Part shown: positions 22,255 to 33,500 of the stretch, in pieces
Layout of the letters: each line of letters begins with the position of its first letter
How positions within the stretch are numbered: the first letter of the stretch is position 1
Source of the DNA: Nautilus pompilius
Taxonomy: Eukaryota; Mollusca; Cephalopoda; Nautilida; Nautilidae
NCBI GenBank assembly: GCA_018389105.1
Contig: JACATO010000039.1
Span: forward strand, 682,001 to 746,000
Direction of reading: 5' to 3'
DNA: 64,000 nucleotides
Program-made: the position numbers and the translations under genes
The notes under the pieces: model-generated
Seen by the model: only the letters and a program-made list of their open reading frames with translations
Told to the model about the DNA's origin: nothing
Database searches by the model: none

Positions 22255-25200
22255 GTAAGAATCCGTTTTATTCGCGGCCGTTTTCGGGCCATCGGCTGCT
22301 GGAAATATAAAATTTTATTTCTGGACGAGCGTGTGTCGTTTTCCCCGCACTTAGTGAGCGTCAACGACTACTAAATTACCGATTATTTTCTTATTAGCCA
22401 GGAGGAAAAGCCGGTAAGGATTCGGGGAAGGCTAAAGCGAAGGCCGTGTCTAGGTCAGCCAGGGCTGGTTTACAGGTACGTGCCGGGGCCGGCGGACTCC
22501 CCCCAACGTCCGTCCGCCCGCCTGTTTTATACGTCTACTGGACTTCTCCGGGGCCAGTACACACCTACATCCTCCTCCCCCACCACCCACCCCGACACAC
22601 ACACACACTCATTACTGATGTTTGCTTGTTCATGTTTGTTTGCTTTCTCGTAGTTCCCAGTTGGTCGAATCCACAGACATCTTAAAAACCGGACGACGAG
22701 TCATGGCCGGGTCGGGGCGACGGCCGCCGTCTACAGCGCCGCTATTCTGGAATACCTTACAGCAGAAGTGAGTCCGCCGCTTTCCTTTCTCTCCCGGTGG
22801 GGTGGGGGTGGGGGGGCTTCCACGTGTAGGGAATCGCCCGTCCTCCCCTGTACCCACCCGCACGCGCCTCGTCAACTCACCTGCTGCGCTCGGCGTCCCC
22901 TCCGCCGACGGGGCTCGCTTCGCGGTGTTGAAATTCGCGGGCTTGTTAAATATGGCGGGAGACGCCATAACTGTTTTGTTGTTGTTGTTGTTTGTTTTGT
23001 TTTTTCCTCTCTCTCTCCCCCCCCTTTCTTTTTTTTACTACTACTACCTGGGGGGAAAGAGGGACGAGTTTGGGAGCGAGAGAAACTCCCCTCCCCTGCG
23101 CCGAGCTGTTCCGTGGCAGGGAGGGAGAGAGAGCCTGTGCTGGACCGGAGCGCTCGTCGTCGCTATAGCGGGACCTTTGTTCCCCCCGCCCGCGGACTTC
23201 CCGTTAACTTTACAACAACAGAAAATAGGTATCTGGCCAGAGAAATAAGGGGAGAGGGTTAAAAATAAAAAAAGGGGGGGTGCTGCCGCCGTCGACAACT
23301 GTCCGAGGGCGCGAGAGATAGAGCTTCGTTTTAGCGAATGGACCTTGCCTCCCCTCCCCTTTCGAACACCGTGGAAGTGGGGACTGAAGCCGTCCGTCTC
23401 GCGCTTGTGTACGCGAACTGGGGACATCTGAAGGAAACCCGGCTGGAACGGCATCGCCGTGATGGTTGGTACCCGGCCCCGTGCCACTGTTCTGCTAAGT
23501 TTTCACTTCACTGTTAACCGCAGTGAGATAGCCAGACGGACGGGTGGGGGACACAGCAGAAGTTTAACAGAAGTGAGCCCTTGTAATGATTGATTCTGGG
23601 TCAGACTAAGGGCTGGGCTGGGCTGGGCTGGGCTGACGACGGGCGATGTGCAGCTATCAGTTCTTGACAGACAGCGGTGGTAAGGGTTCTTTAAAGCGAG
23701 GACGTGCGTTTGGGAGTCGCAATACAACTTAATGCTTCCGCAGTTAATTTGGGCAAAATGGAAGATTTAAAGGCCTTTGTGTTGAGTTGCTGCCATTTAT
23801 CTTAAAAGATACAACTGTCCCCTTAATGCAGAAAGGTGTTGTTTAATTAATATGGTTTAAGAAAACGCATTGTATAACAAACAAGTATACCGTCAGCGAG
23901 ACTGCTGTGGTAAGAAATACACCGAGGGGGACATAACTCTTCCGACTGTCGGCTTTACACCTAAATCTTGTTTACACAGCTCTTTAAGATATGAATTTGT
24001 TTTGATTTCGATCATGTATTATTTTTACCTGAGCAATAAATTGGGGCTGGATCTATGGCTTGTTCAGTTACTGATGATGGGCATTAGCATACAAGATACC
24101 TGAGTTTTATACCACAACCCCTATCTCTAAAGAATCTTGACTTGGGGTTTTAAAGAAATGATATTAGAAATATTGGTGACAAATGTTTAAAGTTGGATAA
24201 GGTGTTATATAAAAATATTATGGATTTCCATACCAAAAGATGCTATTTCTATTTACTAAAGCTTGCATCATTGCTCTGTATGTAGCTAAAGAGAATAAAT
24301 GAAATTGGAACATTTTGCATGTAAGTTTTAATTTTGTTGGCACTTTTTTTACTTTCATTCATTTCCTATATAATGATTATTTGAAATACTTTTAAACATA
24401 CAATTACACTAAGTGTCAACATTACAATTAACAGATTAAGATTTTTCTTTTCCATTCTATCTCAAACAAGTGACATTGGTACTATTTCCTAAATATGAAT
24501 TTTAGAGTTATTGTTTTGTTTATAATGCTTCTAAATGAATAATGTCAGTGTTTTTAATTAGGTTTAAACTAATTTCAGGGTTGTCTAAATTATTTTAAAA
24601 AGTAGAGTAAGCAAGGTTTCAATTATTTTTAAATATTTTTTTTAAAAATAGAAATGTTAACTAAAATACCCTTTGACAAACAGCATGCAGAAATAAATTA
24701 CATGGGAATCAGAATACCCACCCACCCCCAATTCCTAATGATAAACTTCTGCATAGTTTATAAACTTGGTTAAGTTGTGTGTTACATGTTTTCTCTTTCA
24801 GGTACTTGAGTTAGCTGGAAATGCTAGTAAGGACTTAAAAGTTAAGCGTATAACTCCACGTCATTTACAGCTAGCAATCAGGGGTGATGAAGAGTTGGAT
24901 TCCTTGATCAAAGCTACAATTGCTGGTGGCGGTAAGTGGTGCAAGCACACTTGGTTCATTAATCAAATGAGAAACCTTATTGCATGTTTTTTTTTAAATC
25001 TTCCATGCAAACAAAGAAAAAGTGCATGGATTATGAGTAAAGTAATTATGCATGCTCTAGTACTTGAGAAAAAATTTATGCTTGGTTAAATCCTGCAAGA
25101 GTCTGTGGAATTTGTACCTGAAATTGTATTGGAAGTGTAAAACACCTGTGACCTTCATAAACTGAATTTTAAAAGATGTGCATAATGGGATCTTTAAATA

Positions 25201-26062
25201 ATGCTAGATGACAATATTAATTGCCCACTCTGTTTTTAATCTCAAATTTTAAAATAAGACAGCATGTACAGTCGACCCCCACGTAATCGCGGTTCGGCAT
25301 TCACGGCCCCGGTTATTCGCGGAATCGCAAATATCTTCCGCGATTTTTTAATGGCTTTTTTCGTGGCAATATATATTTTTTCACGCTTTTTAACACTAAA
25401 TTATTAATAACAATATAATTTACTAATTTTGTAATATAAATACTAAGGTAAATTCAGCAAAATATCAATATAAAATAAACGTTATTGGCTGGGGGTTTGA
25501 AAGTAGCCAATCCGAGAGTGGTATTCATTTCTCCTTGTTGCTGTCTCAGGCAGATCATCCCAGTTTACCGCGTGTAACTATCTTGAGTGTTGTTTTTTTA
25601 TTAAATTATTATTATATATTTACTATTTTTTATTAGATTTTACGTTATATTTTGACGTTTATAGGCATTTTTATGGACCACGTCCAATATTCGCGGTTTT
25701 TCACTCTTCACGGGTGCTCTAGGAATGTAACCCCCGTGAATACCGGGGGAACAACTGTAATGTGAATATTATGGGCTTTAGTGTTCTTTTGCCATTCTGT
25801 TGTACAAGAGTAATGTCTGCAAGTATCATCTTCATCTGGGGTAGAGTTTCAGAAGTGTTTGATCTGTTGTAAAGGGTTAAATTGTCAAAGTGAAAAAACG
25901 TTCCTACAGCACTTAAATCATGGTGCTGTTTAGAAATCTTGATAGTAATATTACATTCTTATTGTTGCTATATGTACGAGATCAAGTTTTTGTTTTTCAG
26001 GTGTCATTCCCCATATTCACAAATCACTCATTGGAAAGAAAGGATCACAGAAGGCTACATAA
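22252..26062 (+). CDS. H2AZ: Histone H2A.Z / H2A.V variant
   Basis: This replication-independent H2A variant is placed into nucleosomes around promoters by SWR1/SRCAP-type remodellers. Five coding exons (22252-22254, 22398-22475, 22654-22767, 24802-24931, 26001-26062) with consensus borders join in phase to a 128-residue protein, the family's exact length. The product has a lysine-rich N-tail (Lys at 5, 8, 12, 14, 16), the histone fold ([46 protein letters not shown]), the acidic patch and the H2A.Z docking region [14 protein letters not shown], ending SQKAT. The start exon carries only the ATG, so residue 2 is Pro where most relatives have Ala. Exons 2-3 lie in a CpG-rich island, exons 4-5 in AT-rich DNA. 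AATAAA signals at 26118 and 26293 offer two 3' ends. It converges on MOB1. Confidence 0.97.
22398..22475 (+). CDS. H2AZ: H2A.Z exon 2
   Basis: 26 codons in phase 0, from CCA (Pro2) to CAG before GTACGT, encoding the acetylatable N-terminal tail and SARAGLQ. Confidence 0.9.
22654..22767 (+). CDS. H2AZ: H2A.Z exon 3
   Basis: 38 codons in phase 0, beginning [19 protein letters not shown] and ending EYLTAE before GTGAGT. It covers alpha-1, loop 1 and most of alpha-2 of the histone fold. Confidence 0.95.
22768..24801 (+). other. H2A.Z intron 3, CpG-rich 5' half
   Basis: The first kilobase remains part of the promoter island, with G-runs at 22797-22820 fitting a G-quadruplex, a TC/T-rich tract near 22995-23035, and five exact copies of GGGCT at 23610-23634. 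From about 23740 it becomes AT-rich. The long ORFs here on both strands are composition artefacts. Confidence 0.7.
24802..24931 (+). CDS. H2AZ: H2A.Z exon 4
   Basis: Begins [20 protein letters not shown] and ends in GGG before GTAAGT, phase 1. It carries alpha-2 end, alpha-3 and the acidic-patch residues DEEL. Confidence 0.97.
25269..25757. mobile_element. Pogo/Tigger-like MITE in H2A.Z intron 4
   Basis: A non-coding element of 489 bp is bounded by TA on both sides, with CAGT at its left end and ACTG at its right end. The ends are imperfect inverted repeats rich in CCCC and CG (left CAGTCGACCCCCACG; right, read inward, CAGTTGTTCCCCCGG). TA target duplication and CAGT termini fit pogo/Tigger-type Tc1/mariner elements. 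Its interior is AT-rich with no transposase, so it would have moved only with a helper. CG richness of its ends contrasts with the intron. Confidence 0.75.
26001..26062 (+). CDS. H2AZ: H2A.Z exon 5 and stop
   Basis: After acceptor TTTTTCAG the frame completes [20 protein letters not shown] and the TAA stop, the diagnostic H2A.Z C-terminus. Confidence 0.97.
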
Positions 26063-27277
26063 AGTTATTTGCTGTATATTTGGTGTGGTTGCTAGTTTTC
26101 TTATATAAGAAACTTTTAATAAACTAGGTCTCATTCTTAGCAAGTTTCATCACATCATGGAAGCAATCTAATATCTTCATCTTTGACATCAATTAAAAAT
26201 ACTTAATATGGTGTTTTAACTGTACACATCACTGCATTACTTATTCATTGTTTCCTAATGCAGAATATGCAATCATTGTGCCTCATTAAGCAAATAAATA
26301 TTCATATTGAAACATTGGTTTTGTTTAAAATTTAACTAAAAATATTTTGGTTAATATTTTGCCTTTATTAAGTGAAGGTTACACTTTTTATGCTCATTCA
26401 GCAAACAATTCCCTAGCAGTAGAGTGCTAATACAAATAAGTTGTGTTGAGATCAGATACTGTAAGCACTCTACTTTTACAAACTGAACACGAATTCAAAA
26501 AAGTTGATCTTCAGTTTCTCGAGTATACTAAATAAGACAAGTATTAAGTGCATTTTCCAGTTAAGTGTCATACTGTATTAACTTTGTACCAACAAAGATC
26601 CTAGCTCTGCAAAAACAGGATATGAATCAGTATACTTAAGGATCTTACTGTAATGGTATGGGGTGTTTCACTATCAAAACTAAAATTAGTTTTGTATGAT
26701 TGATTGATATTTTGAGAAACCAAAGCTCACTTCTTCATAAGTTGTATTATTAGCAACCAGACGCATTTTAAAAAAAATCTTTACATTGCATCTACAGATT
26801 GGGGAGCATGGGAGGTCTTCAATTCTAAAGACAGGCAGCACCAAACATCATAATACAAATTACCATAATGATTTTTAAAATTTGAAGTGCTTCATTTCGA
26901 ACCGAATAGAAGTGCTAAAATAAGTTTTGGTGTTTGTCAAGGGAGAAAAAGGAGACTATACATATTTGTTCTGATTCAGAATAATTCTAATATTCAAAAC
27001 ATCCACATATTTGCAACACCAATCTGCAATAATAGGCTTATCCCAGCCAATTACATGAGATTAGTAAAGTCATTTGGAGAATATAATTCTCCAGTAAGTT
27101 GAATTCATTACAAGCAATGATAGAGAAACTGACAGAGGCTTTCACAAGTAGCAAGTCATGTTGAAAGCCTAAGAAATATTCACATGCCACAGTTTCAAAC
27201 AAATTGCTTTTCCCCTAAGTTATCCATAAATGTACAGAATATTAAGCTTAGAATTTTACTTTTTTAAAGATGCAACT
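26063..27277. other. Tail-to-tail 3' UTRs of H2A.Z and MOB1
   Basis: H2A.Z polyadenylation signals (AATAAA, plus strand) lie at 26118-26123 and 26293-26298. A minus-strand AATAAA for MOB1 lies at 26364-26369. If used, the distal H2A.Z end and the MOB1 end would nearly abut, giving MOB1 a 3' UTR of about 0.9 kb. No ORF here is convincing. Confidence 0.5.
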
Positions 27278-27519
27278 TCATCTTTCTTTAGTTGTCAGTT
27301 TATCAATCAGTTCTTGTAGAGGAGCAAGCTCTCGTTGGTCTATGAGGTTGAATTCTTGAACAAAGAATATGAAGTGCTTGAATGACGTGTTTAAATGGGC
27401 TTCCTCACTTAGCTGGACCACTTCTCGAAAATGTTGGTGATATATATGGGCATATACTCGAAACAATCGCTTCAAAATAGTCTTTGCTATAGACAGGAAG
27501 TTCTTTGGAAAAGGCACAC
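27278..27519 (-). CDS. MOB1A: MOB1 exon 4 (3' coding exon)
   Basis: Follows acceptor TGTTTTCAG and encodes GVPFPKNFLSIAKTILKRLF, the second zinc-ligand pair, NTSFKHFIFFVQEFNLID and the TGA stop at 27278-27280. Confidence 0.97.
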
Positions 27520-30500
27520 CTGAAAACAGGATTAAATAATAAGTTAATCTATGAAACTGAAGTTTCATAAAAATTGTTAAAAAAAATTAAGAATTTTATT
27601 CCAAGCTATTCTCAAGTGATCCTTCTAAATACAAAACAACCAATTCAGTATTTACTAAGTGTTTAGCTACCATGAGCATGTATTGGAAATATTTTAGAAT
27701 ATTCTATCAATGCTGAAGAATACAGAGAAATTAGTATTTTCCTTTTTTCTAGAGATGATCAAAATTTATCAAATATAATGTCTTGTTCTCAAATTTTAAA
27801 TAAAGTGCTTATACTACAGATAAAATTTCCAATACTAATAACAATTATGCTAAGATTAATTTTTAAATAACTTCTGATTTGTCCACTAGCCCTCCCCAAG
27901 CCAAACATTGGCATATGGGCATTAATTACAGTATGCCTGTGGTGTTCACTTTCCCATTTAGCAAAATGTGTTCAAGGTGGTTTTGACTAATAATGACTAG
28001 TCTAAGCAGTCTTGAGAGAGGAATTAGTATAGGAATGCTTCAAGCAGGTTAGTCAAGGCCAGATGCAAGACTACAAAAGTGTCAAATAATGTTCCACTGC
28101 AGGACAAACGTGTCAAGAAGTTTGATTCCTGGACAACGAAGGGTGACAACTGCTGTGCAAGACTGCAACATTTGCACAGCACCTGAGAAAACTTGCTTAC
28201 ATTAGTTACAACAATAGCAACTCAAAGCAAACTCTGCCCGGTACACCCAGATATCCTGTGTAACTCCTTATGAGATGCACTTGCCTGTAAGACATGTCGG
28301 ATCCATTCTTTCACCAAGGCGTTGTGCCTGCCAAGTGGTTTTAATGAATGCAGTGGCATGTAATTGTCTCAACACACTTAGAGGAATGTCTTCATATACA
28401 CAATCAATGTTGCTAATGGGAGAGTAAGGATGTGCCACAGGATTAATGTCAACTTGCAGCTACAAGAACAATGAATTGCTGTCATGCCTTGGCCAGCACT
28501 ATGGAAATGTCACCATAGAGTGTGTTGGAGGTGCCAAGTTTATAGTCAAAGCCATGTCCACTCTTCAGCAGCAATGGGCACTGATACCACAGGTCTTCTC
28601 CAGAAAACACTCAGTCACTCAATGCTGTACACCTCTTTTAGAAAGCCATATTGTACACAGCTGGTATGGATGCTCATCAAGATGGTCAATGGATATGGCA
28701 ACTTTTCAAAAATGTGTTATCACTTTCAAGTAGTTCTATTTTAAAATCAGTTCAGTATACATTAAGCAAATTCTGCAACAGGAGCTCAAGGATGTAAATA
28801 TAAAAGAGTATTTTGTGTTATATTATACTGTGAAAATGACAAAAAGGCATTGTCAATTCTGAGGCTTTTGCTCCTGTTATTAATATTATTGTGTAGGAAA
28901 ATGAGAATTGATTATTCAATTTCTTTTAATTTTTTTGGCTGGAGTGATATTCCAAAAATTTGTTATCAGACCAAATGAGGGAACAGTTATTCTATTTTGT
29001 CTTATTGCTTTGGCAAAACTGAACAGAAAACCAGAGAGTTTTCCATAACCTATGGAGTTTATTCCTGTTTAAAGATTATACTAGAACTTATAAGTCCAAA
29101 CTGTTATCACCATACTAAGTTATTTACAGAAAAGAAAACTGAATGGTGTTACAAATTTTAGTTATCTTTGTTTTATATTTTCTAACTGTTCCCTCCCATA
29201 CATTATAATATATATTACTAGTAATAAGTTTGTCACAGAAAAAAAAAAAGTTCTGCAATTATCATTCTTGGTCTCTTTACTAAAATATCAACAATGAACA
29301 AGAATAAGTTAGCTATTCCACATATAACTTTTCACCTCTTGCCTAATAGAATCTAATTCCAGCAATCAATATATAAATTTGAAACTGAAATCTACTGCTG
29401 TTATTGCCTTCAAAAATATTAACTTTACTAACTTGCTACTGGCTGCTCTAACTTCAAAGGATTATTGATTACTAAGTGTAACATAGGGAAATACACAATT
29501 GTTAAACTTTAGTTTATTTATTTTACATTTTTCTATATGTAAGCAAAAAAAGATGCTGTTATTGATCCTCTCAGTATATCCATGTCAAGCCTTTGTTCCT
29601 TTGCTGTTGCTATTTTTGTTCATATTGATAGGAAGATTGATTTCAGGTGCTCCTATAAACTGTTGTGTTGCTGACAGGTTGAACATGGCAGAATTTGAAT
29701 ACTTATTATTTGCCAAATATACAGGATTAAAAAGGAAGTTATTACCTTTTTAAAGCAACTTAAAAGCTTTCATAGGACCTTTAAACAAAATTTTATTATA
29801 AGAGAAGAGACTGTTTATTCTTGAGATCCATTAACCAAAAATTTTAGTAGGTTACCTAATCCTGCCACATGATTAGATTTATAAATACATAATCTGGGTC
29901 AGACCATTTACTTTGACATATCTAAATTTAATTACTATCAGCTAAACTTAGCATTTTTGAAAAATAAGCTTTATAAAGTTAATCCTTTAACACGCAACTA
30001 AATTATTGAATTAACCAATTAAAAAGGGCAATTCATTTAAACTAATTGCATCTTTTTTAAAATTTCAAATGCTATGAAAAGAAAATATATATATCTGCTT
30101 CTCCCTTTTATGAAATATTTAAATCTAACAAATAGTAAAATGTGAAAATCTCAACAGTAAATAAAAGTATTCTAACAATAACATTGGTGAATGATTATGA
30201 TAGTGAAAATAAGTGTAACGTGTTCCGAAACAAACACAGAAGTTATAATTTGAAATTCCTTTTAACAAGCTGAGTGACGTTAAACAAGTGAGTACACAGG
30301 GACATCACCAGAATGTGGCAGCAGCCTTCTTATGTTTTACTTTCTGTTGCAAAGGAAGTTCAAGCAAGAACATTTGGGTACAGTTTATGGTCATTTTATC
30401 AGCTGTAATCAAATGTGTGCACCTCTACCAGGAATTGCTTTACTTAAAGGTGAATCTATGAACACAGGAACAAAAAGTATGGTGAAGATGCATAAACTAA

Positions 30501-33500
30501 AAATACTTATCCAAGACATTTCAATCCAAAAATAACTTGCAAATGTATGCTAAAAATTATGGAATAAATCCGTCTACATTTGGATTCCCATTTTTTAAAT
30601 TAAAAAATGATATAGTTAAAAAAAAAAGCAAAAAATATCCCTTTGAACTTTATGATTAACGTATTGTGTGAATTACAGCAAATATAAACATTTTCTTTCT
30701 TAACAGAAATGCATGCAACACAATTAAAGTATATAAAGATTTACTTAGTTTATTTAAGTTTGGGGATATTAAAAAAAAAAAACAGACATTCATCTTGAAA
30801 AAGCATAACAATTATTACCATATTCTATAATTTCAAATTATTGCAATGTATATGCAAGTGCTAAAGTAATTTAAAAAAAAAATCATTCTGGACAAAAGAT
30901 TCAATACAACCTATATTGCAAAAATAATGACAATATCCTTTTGTAGACATTACTAGAATTATACTGAATTTTGAAAAGTACATTTAAATGTTGACTGCCT
31001 TACTAGCTATTAACAGGTGTCAGTAATAATTGTCATACACATTTTACTATTTAAATATTACCAAATATCTAAAGAAAAGAAATCTTTTAATATACATACC
31101 TATCTTGGATGGAAACAAGGTCTCATCATCCAGCTGGTCTTGTACCCATGTCATGAGGTAATCAATATATTTAGGTGCAGAACATTTTATTGGCTTTTTC
31201 ACTGTCTGCCCATCTGCCCAGTGGTACTCGTACTTAGGGCCTGCCGTCATCACCGGGCATTTTTCCTCCACACAGAACTCGGTTATTGTCCCATATAACA
31301 TGTTTATTTGATTGAAGAAATCAACAGCTGAAAAAGAAATCATCAATAATGACCAGCTTACTTAATGATTCAGATGATTAATTAAAAAAAAAAACAACTG
31401 AACATACTAAATAGCTCTGTAACTAGCCTTTCCATCATATAACTCAAATGCCAACGGTATCTACATATAGAAAAAATAATAGATCGAAAAGAACAGCAAC
31501 TGTTTACTAAGTCTTCTAAAAATAATACAGCACTATAAATTTCTTTGGTATAAAATAATCTTGATGACTATGCTAGAAGGATTGCCAAACACTGGTCTAC
31601 AACTTCTAACAGTAAGGTGATGGTTAGTTCCTTTTTACTGTATAAAATGCAATGTTAGTGGGACCTAGCTATAATTTCATACTTGTTCAACCTTTTCTAC
31701 CACTCAAGACCCTCATCAGACTGCCTACACTACATCCTTGCTACAGGAGTCCTTTCTACAATGTATTCACACGCAAAAGATGTGCAGCAAAAGCTAATCA
31801 AATGTAAGAAATTAGTTTAAAGAAAAGAAATGCAGTAACTCTTTAAAACAGTAAAGAATCGTTTGCAATGATATTTATATTCACAAAGATCAAATAATAT
31901 GAATCACAGGCCCATAAAAAATATAAAACACTATTGGCTGAATTATTATTATACAAATATCTCTATCTGTTTAACAAAAAATTGTTTAATTCTCTTTTAA
32001 CTGTACTTAACAATTTGCAAGTGCACAAGAGAATAATAGGTTAAAAGAGACCAACAACTATCCTTCCATTCTTATGACCCAGTGTTTTGCATGCCATAAT
32101 TATTGAACTTCAGCCAACCAACACAGAATATTTTGAGTAAGGACACATCTTTCTTTTTTTGAGTTTGCTTATCCAGATCTTTAGCATTTTAAATTGTAAA
32201 TAAAACTATTTATGCAATATTTAGATTGCCACATTTGTCTTTCTCACATCTTTCAGATGCAACATATGTAAATCAAATAAAAACAAAATGGAATGGCAGA
32301 TGGCTAAGTGTGTAGTGTACTAACTTGCTGTGGCTAGAGACATAACTTGCCATTAGAGATATATTTGGTTTGTCAAAGCTTCCATAGCAATGCTTCCTCT
32401 CATTCTTTGTACCAGTCCATTTGCATGGATTTACTTTGCTCCCACATCTAAACAGAGGAGTTCTGGTAGAAACTTTCCATTTCTTGCCAAAGATGGAATT
32501 GCCAGGTTCCACAAAAAATAGAAATGGCAATGCTTGTTAGCACTAACCATAGTATCACATACCTCAACAAGTAGTTTTGTTTTTTAAATGACAATCACGA
32601 AAGAAAATGAACAAAATTAATATGCACCTAAAAATAAATCATCAGACCACTACTGTTATTAAAACAAAAAATGCTGATGAATGGGTATTATGATTTCAGT
32701 TTTACGGAGACTAGAAACAATCCCAACTGCATGTAGTAGCTGCTAGAAAACAATCCAATGCCATGACATCAGTAAAACATGCTGCAGATGAATAAATTCT
32801 ACCATAACCCACACACACACACCTTCCTTGTTAACCACAAATTTGTGATTTGCGAATCCATATACTTGTGAGGTCGACCTGAGGCACCAGCACAACCCTC
32901 GCAAACATTCAGAGACACTTTCCTAATGTTCTAGAAGCATCTGAGCCTCTTATGCCCCACTATGAGTAGTAGTAGTATGTATGCACAGTGTCTTTCCTCT
33001 GCCTTATGATCCAATAAGCATCCGCATCATCTCGTCTTTTCCCAGTTCGTAGCTGTCCTTCACAGTCAGTTTTTATCGAAAACCACGTGCCAAAAACTAA
33101 CCAAAAACGGGCGAGTTTTTCCTGCATTATGTAGTGCGCGTAAGTGTTTATTCATGGTTTTTAGTGCAATATTTAGGGCCAAAAAGCGTTCTTGGGTATG
33201 TGAGGCCATGGTGCTATCTGCAACAGTTTCTGGAACAGATCTCTTGTAGATAATGAGGTGTGGGTGTACAGACCAGTTAGTTGTATACTAAAACAAACAG
33301 GTTTTTATTCCATTTTAAATGATTTAAATAGTTCAGAAATCATAAAGTAAACAAGAGTACAAAGAGTAATGGAAAACAAATCTAAATCATAAAAACTAAA
33401 AAAAATCTGCAATTGTGAAAAGCCCAAAAAAAATTTAAATAAAAAATGGGAAGAGTGAGAGATATATCGATCACATATATATGAATGAAATCAATCTTTA

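Noticed and set aside
22768..23487. Long ORFs on both strands within H2A.Z intron 3
   Set aside because: Composition artefacts of CpG-rich and simple-repeat DNA between two proven exons.
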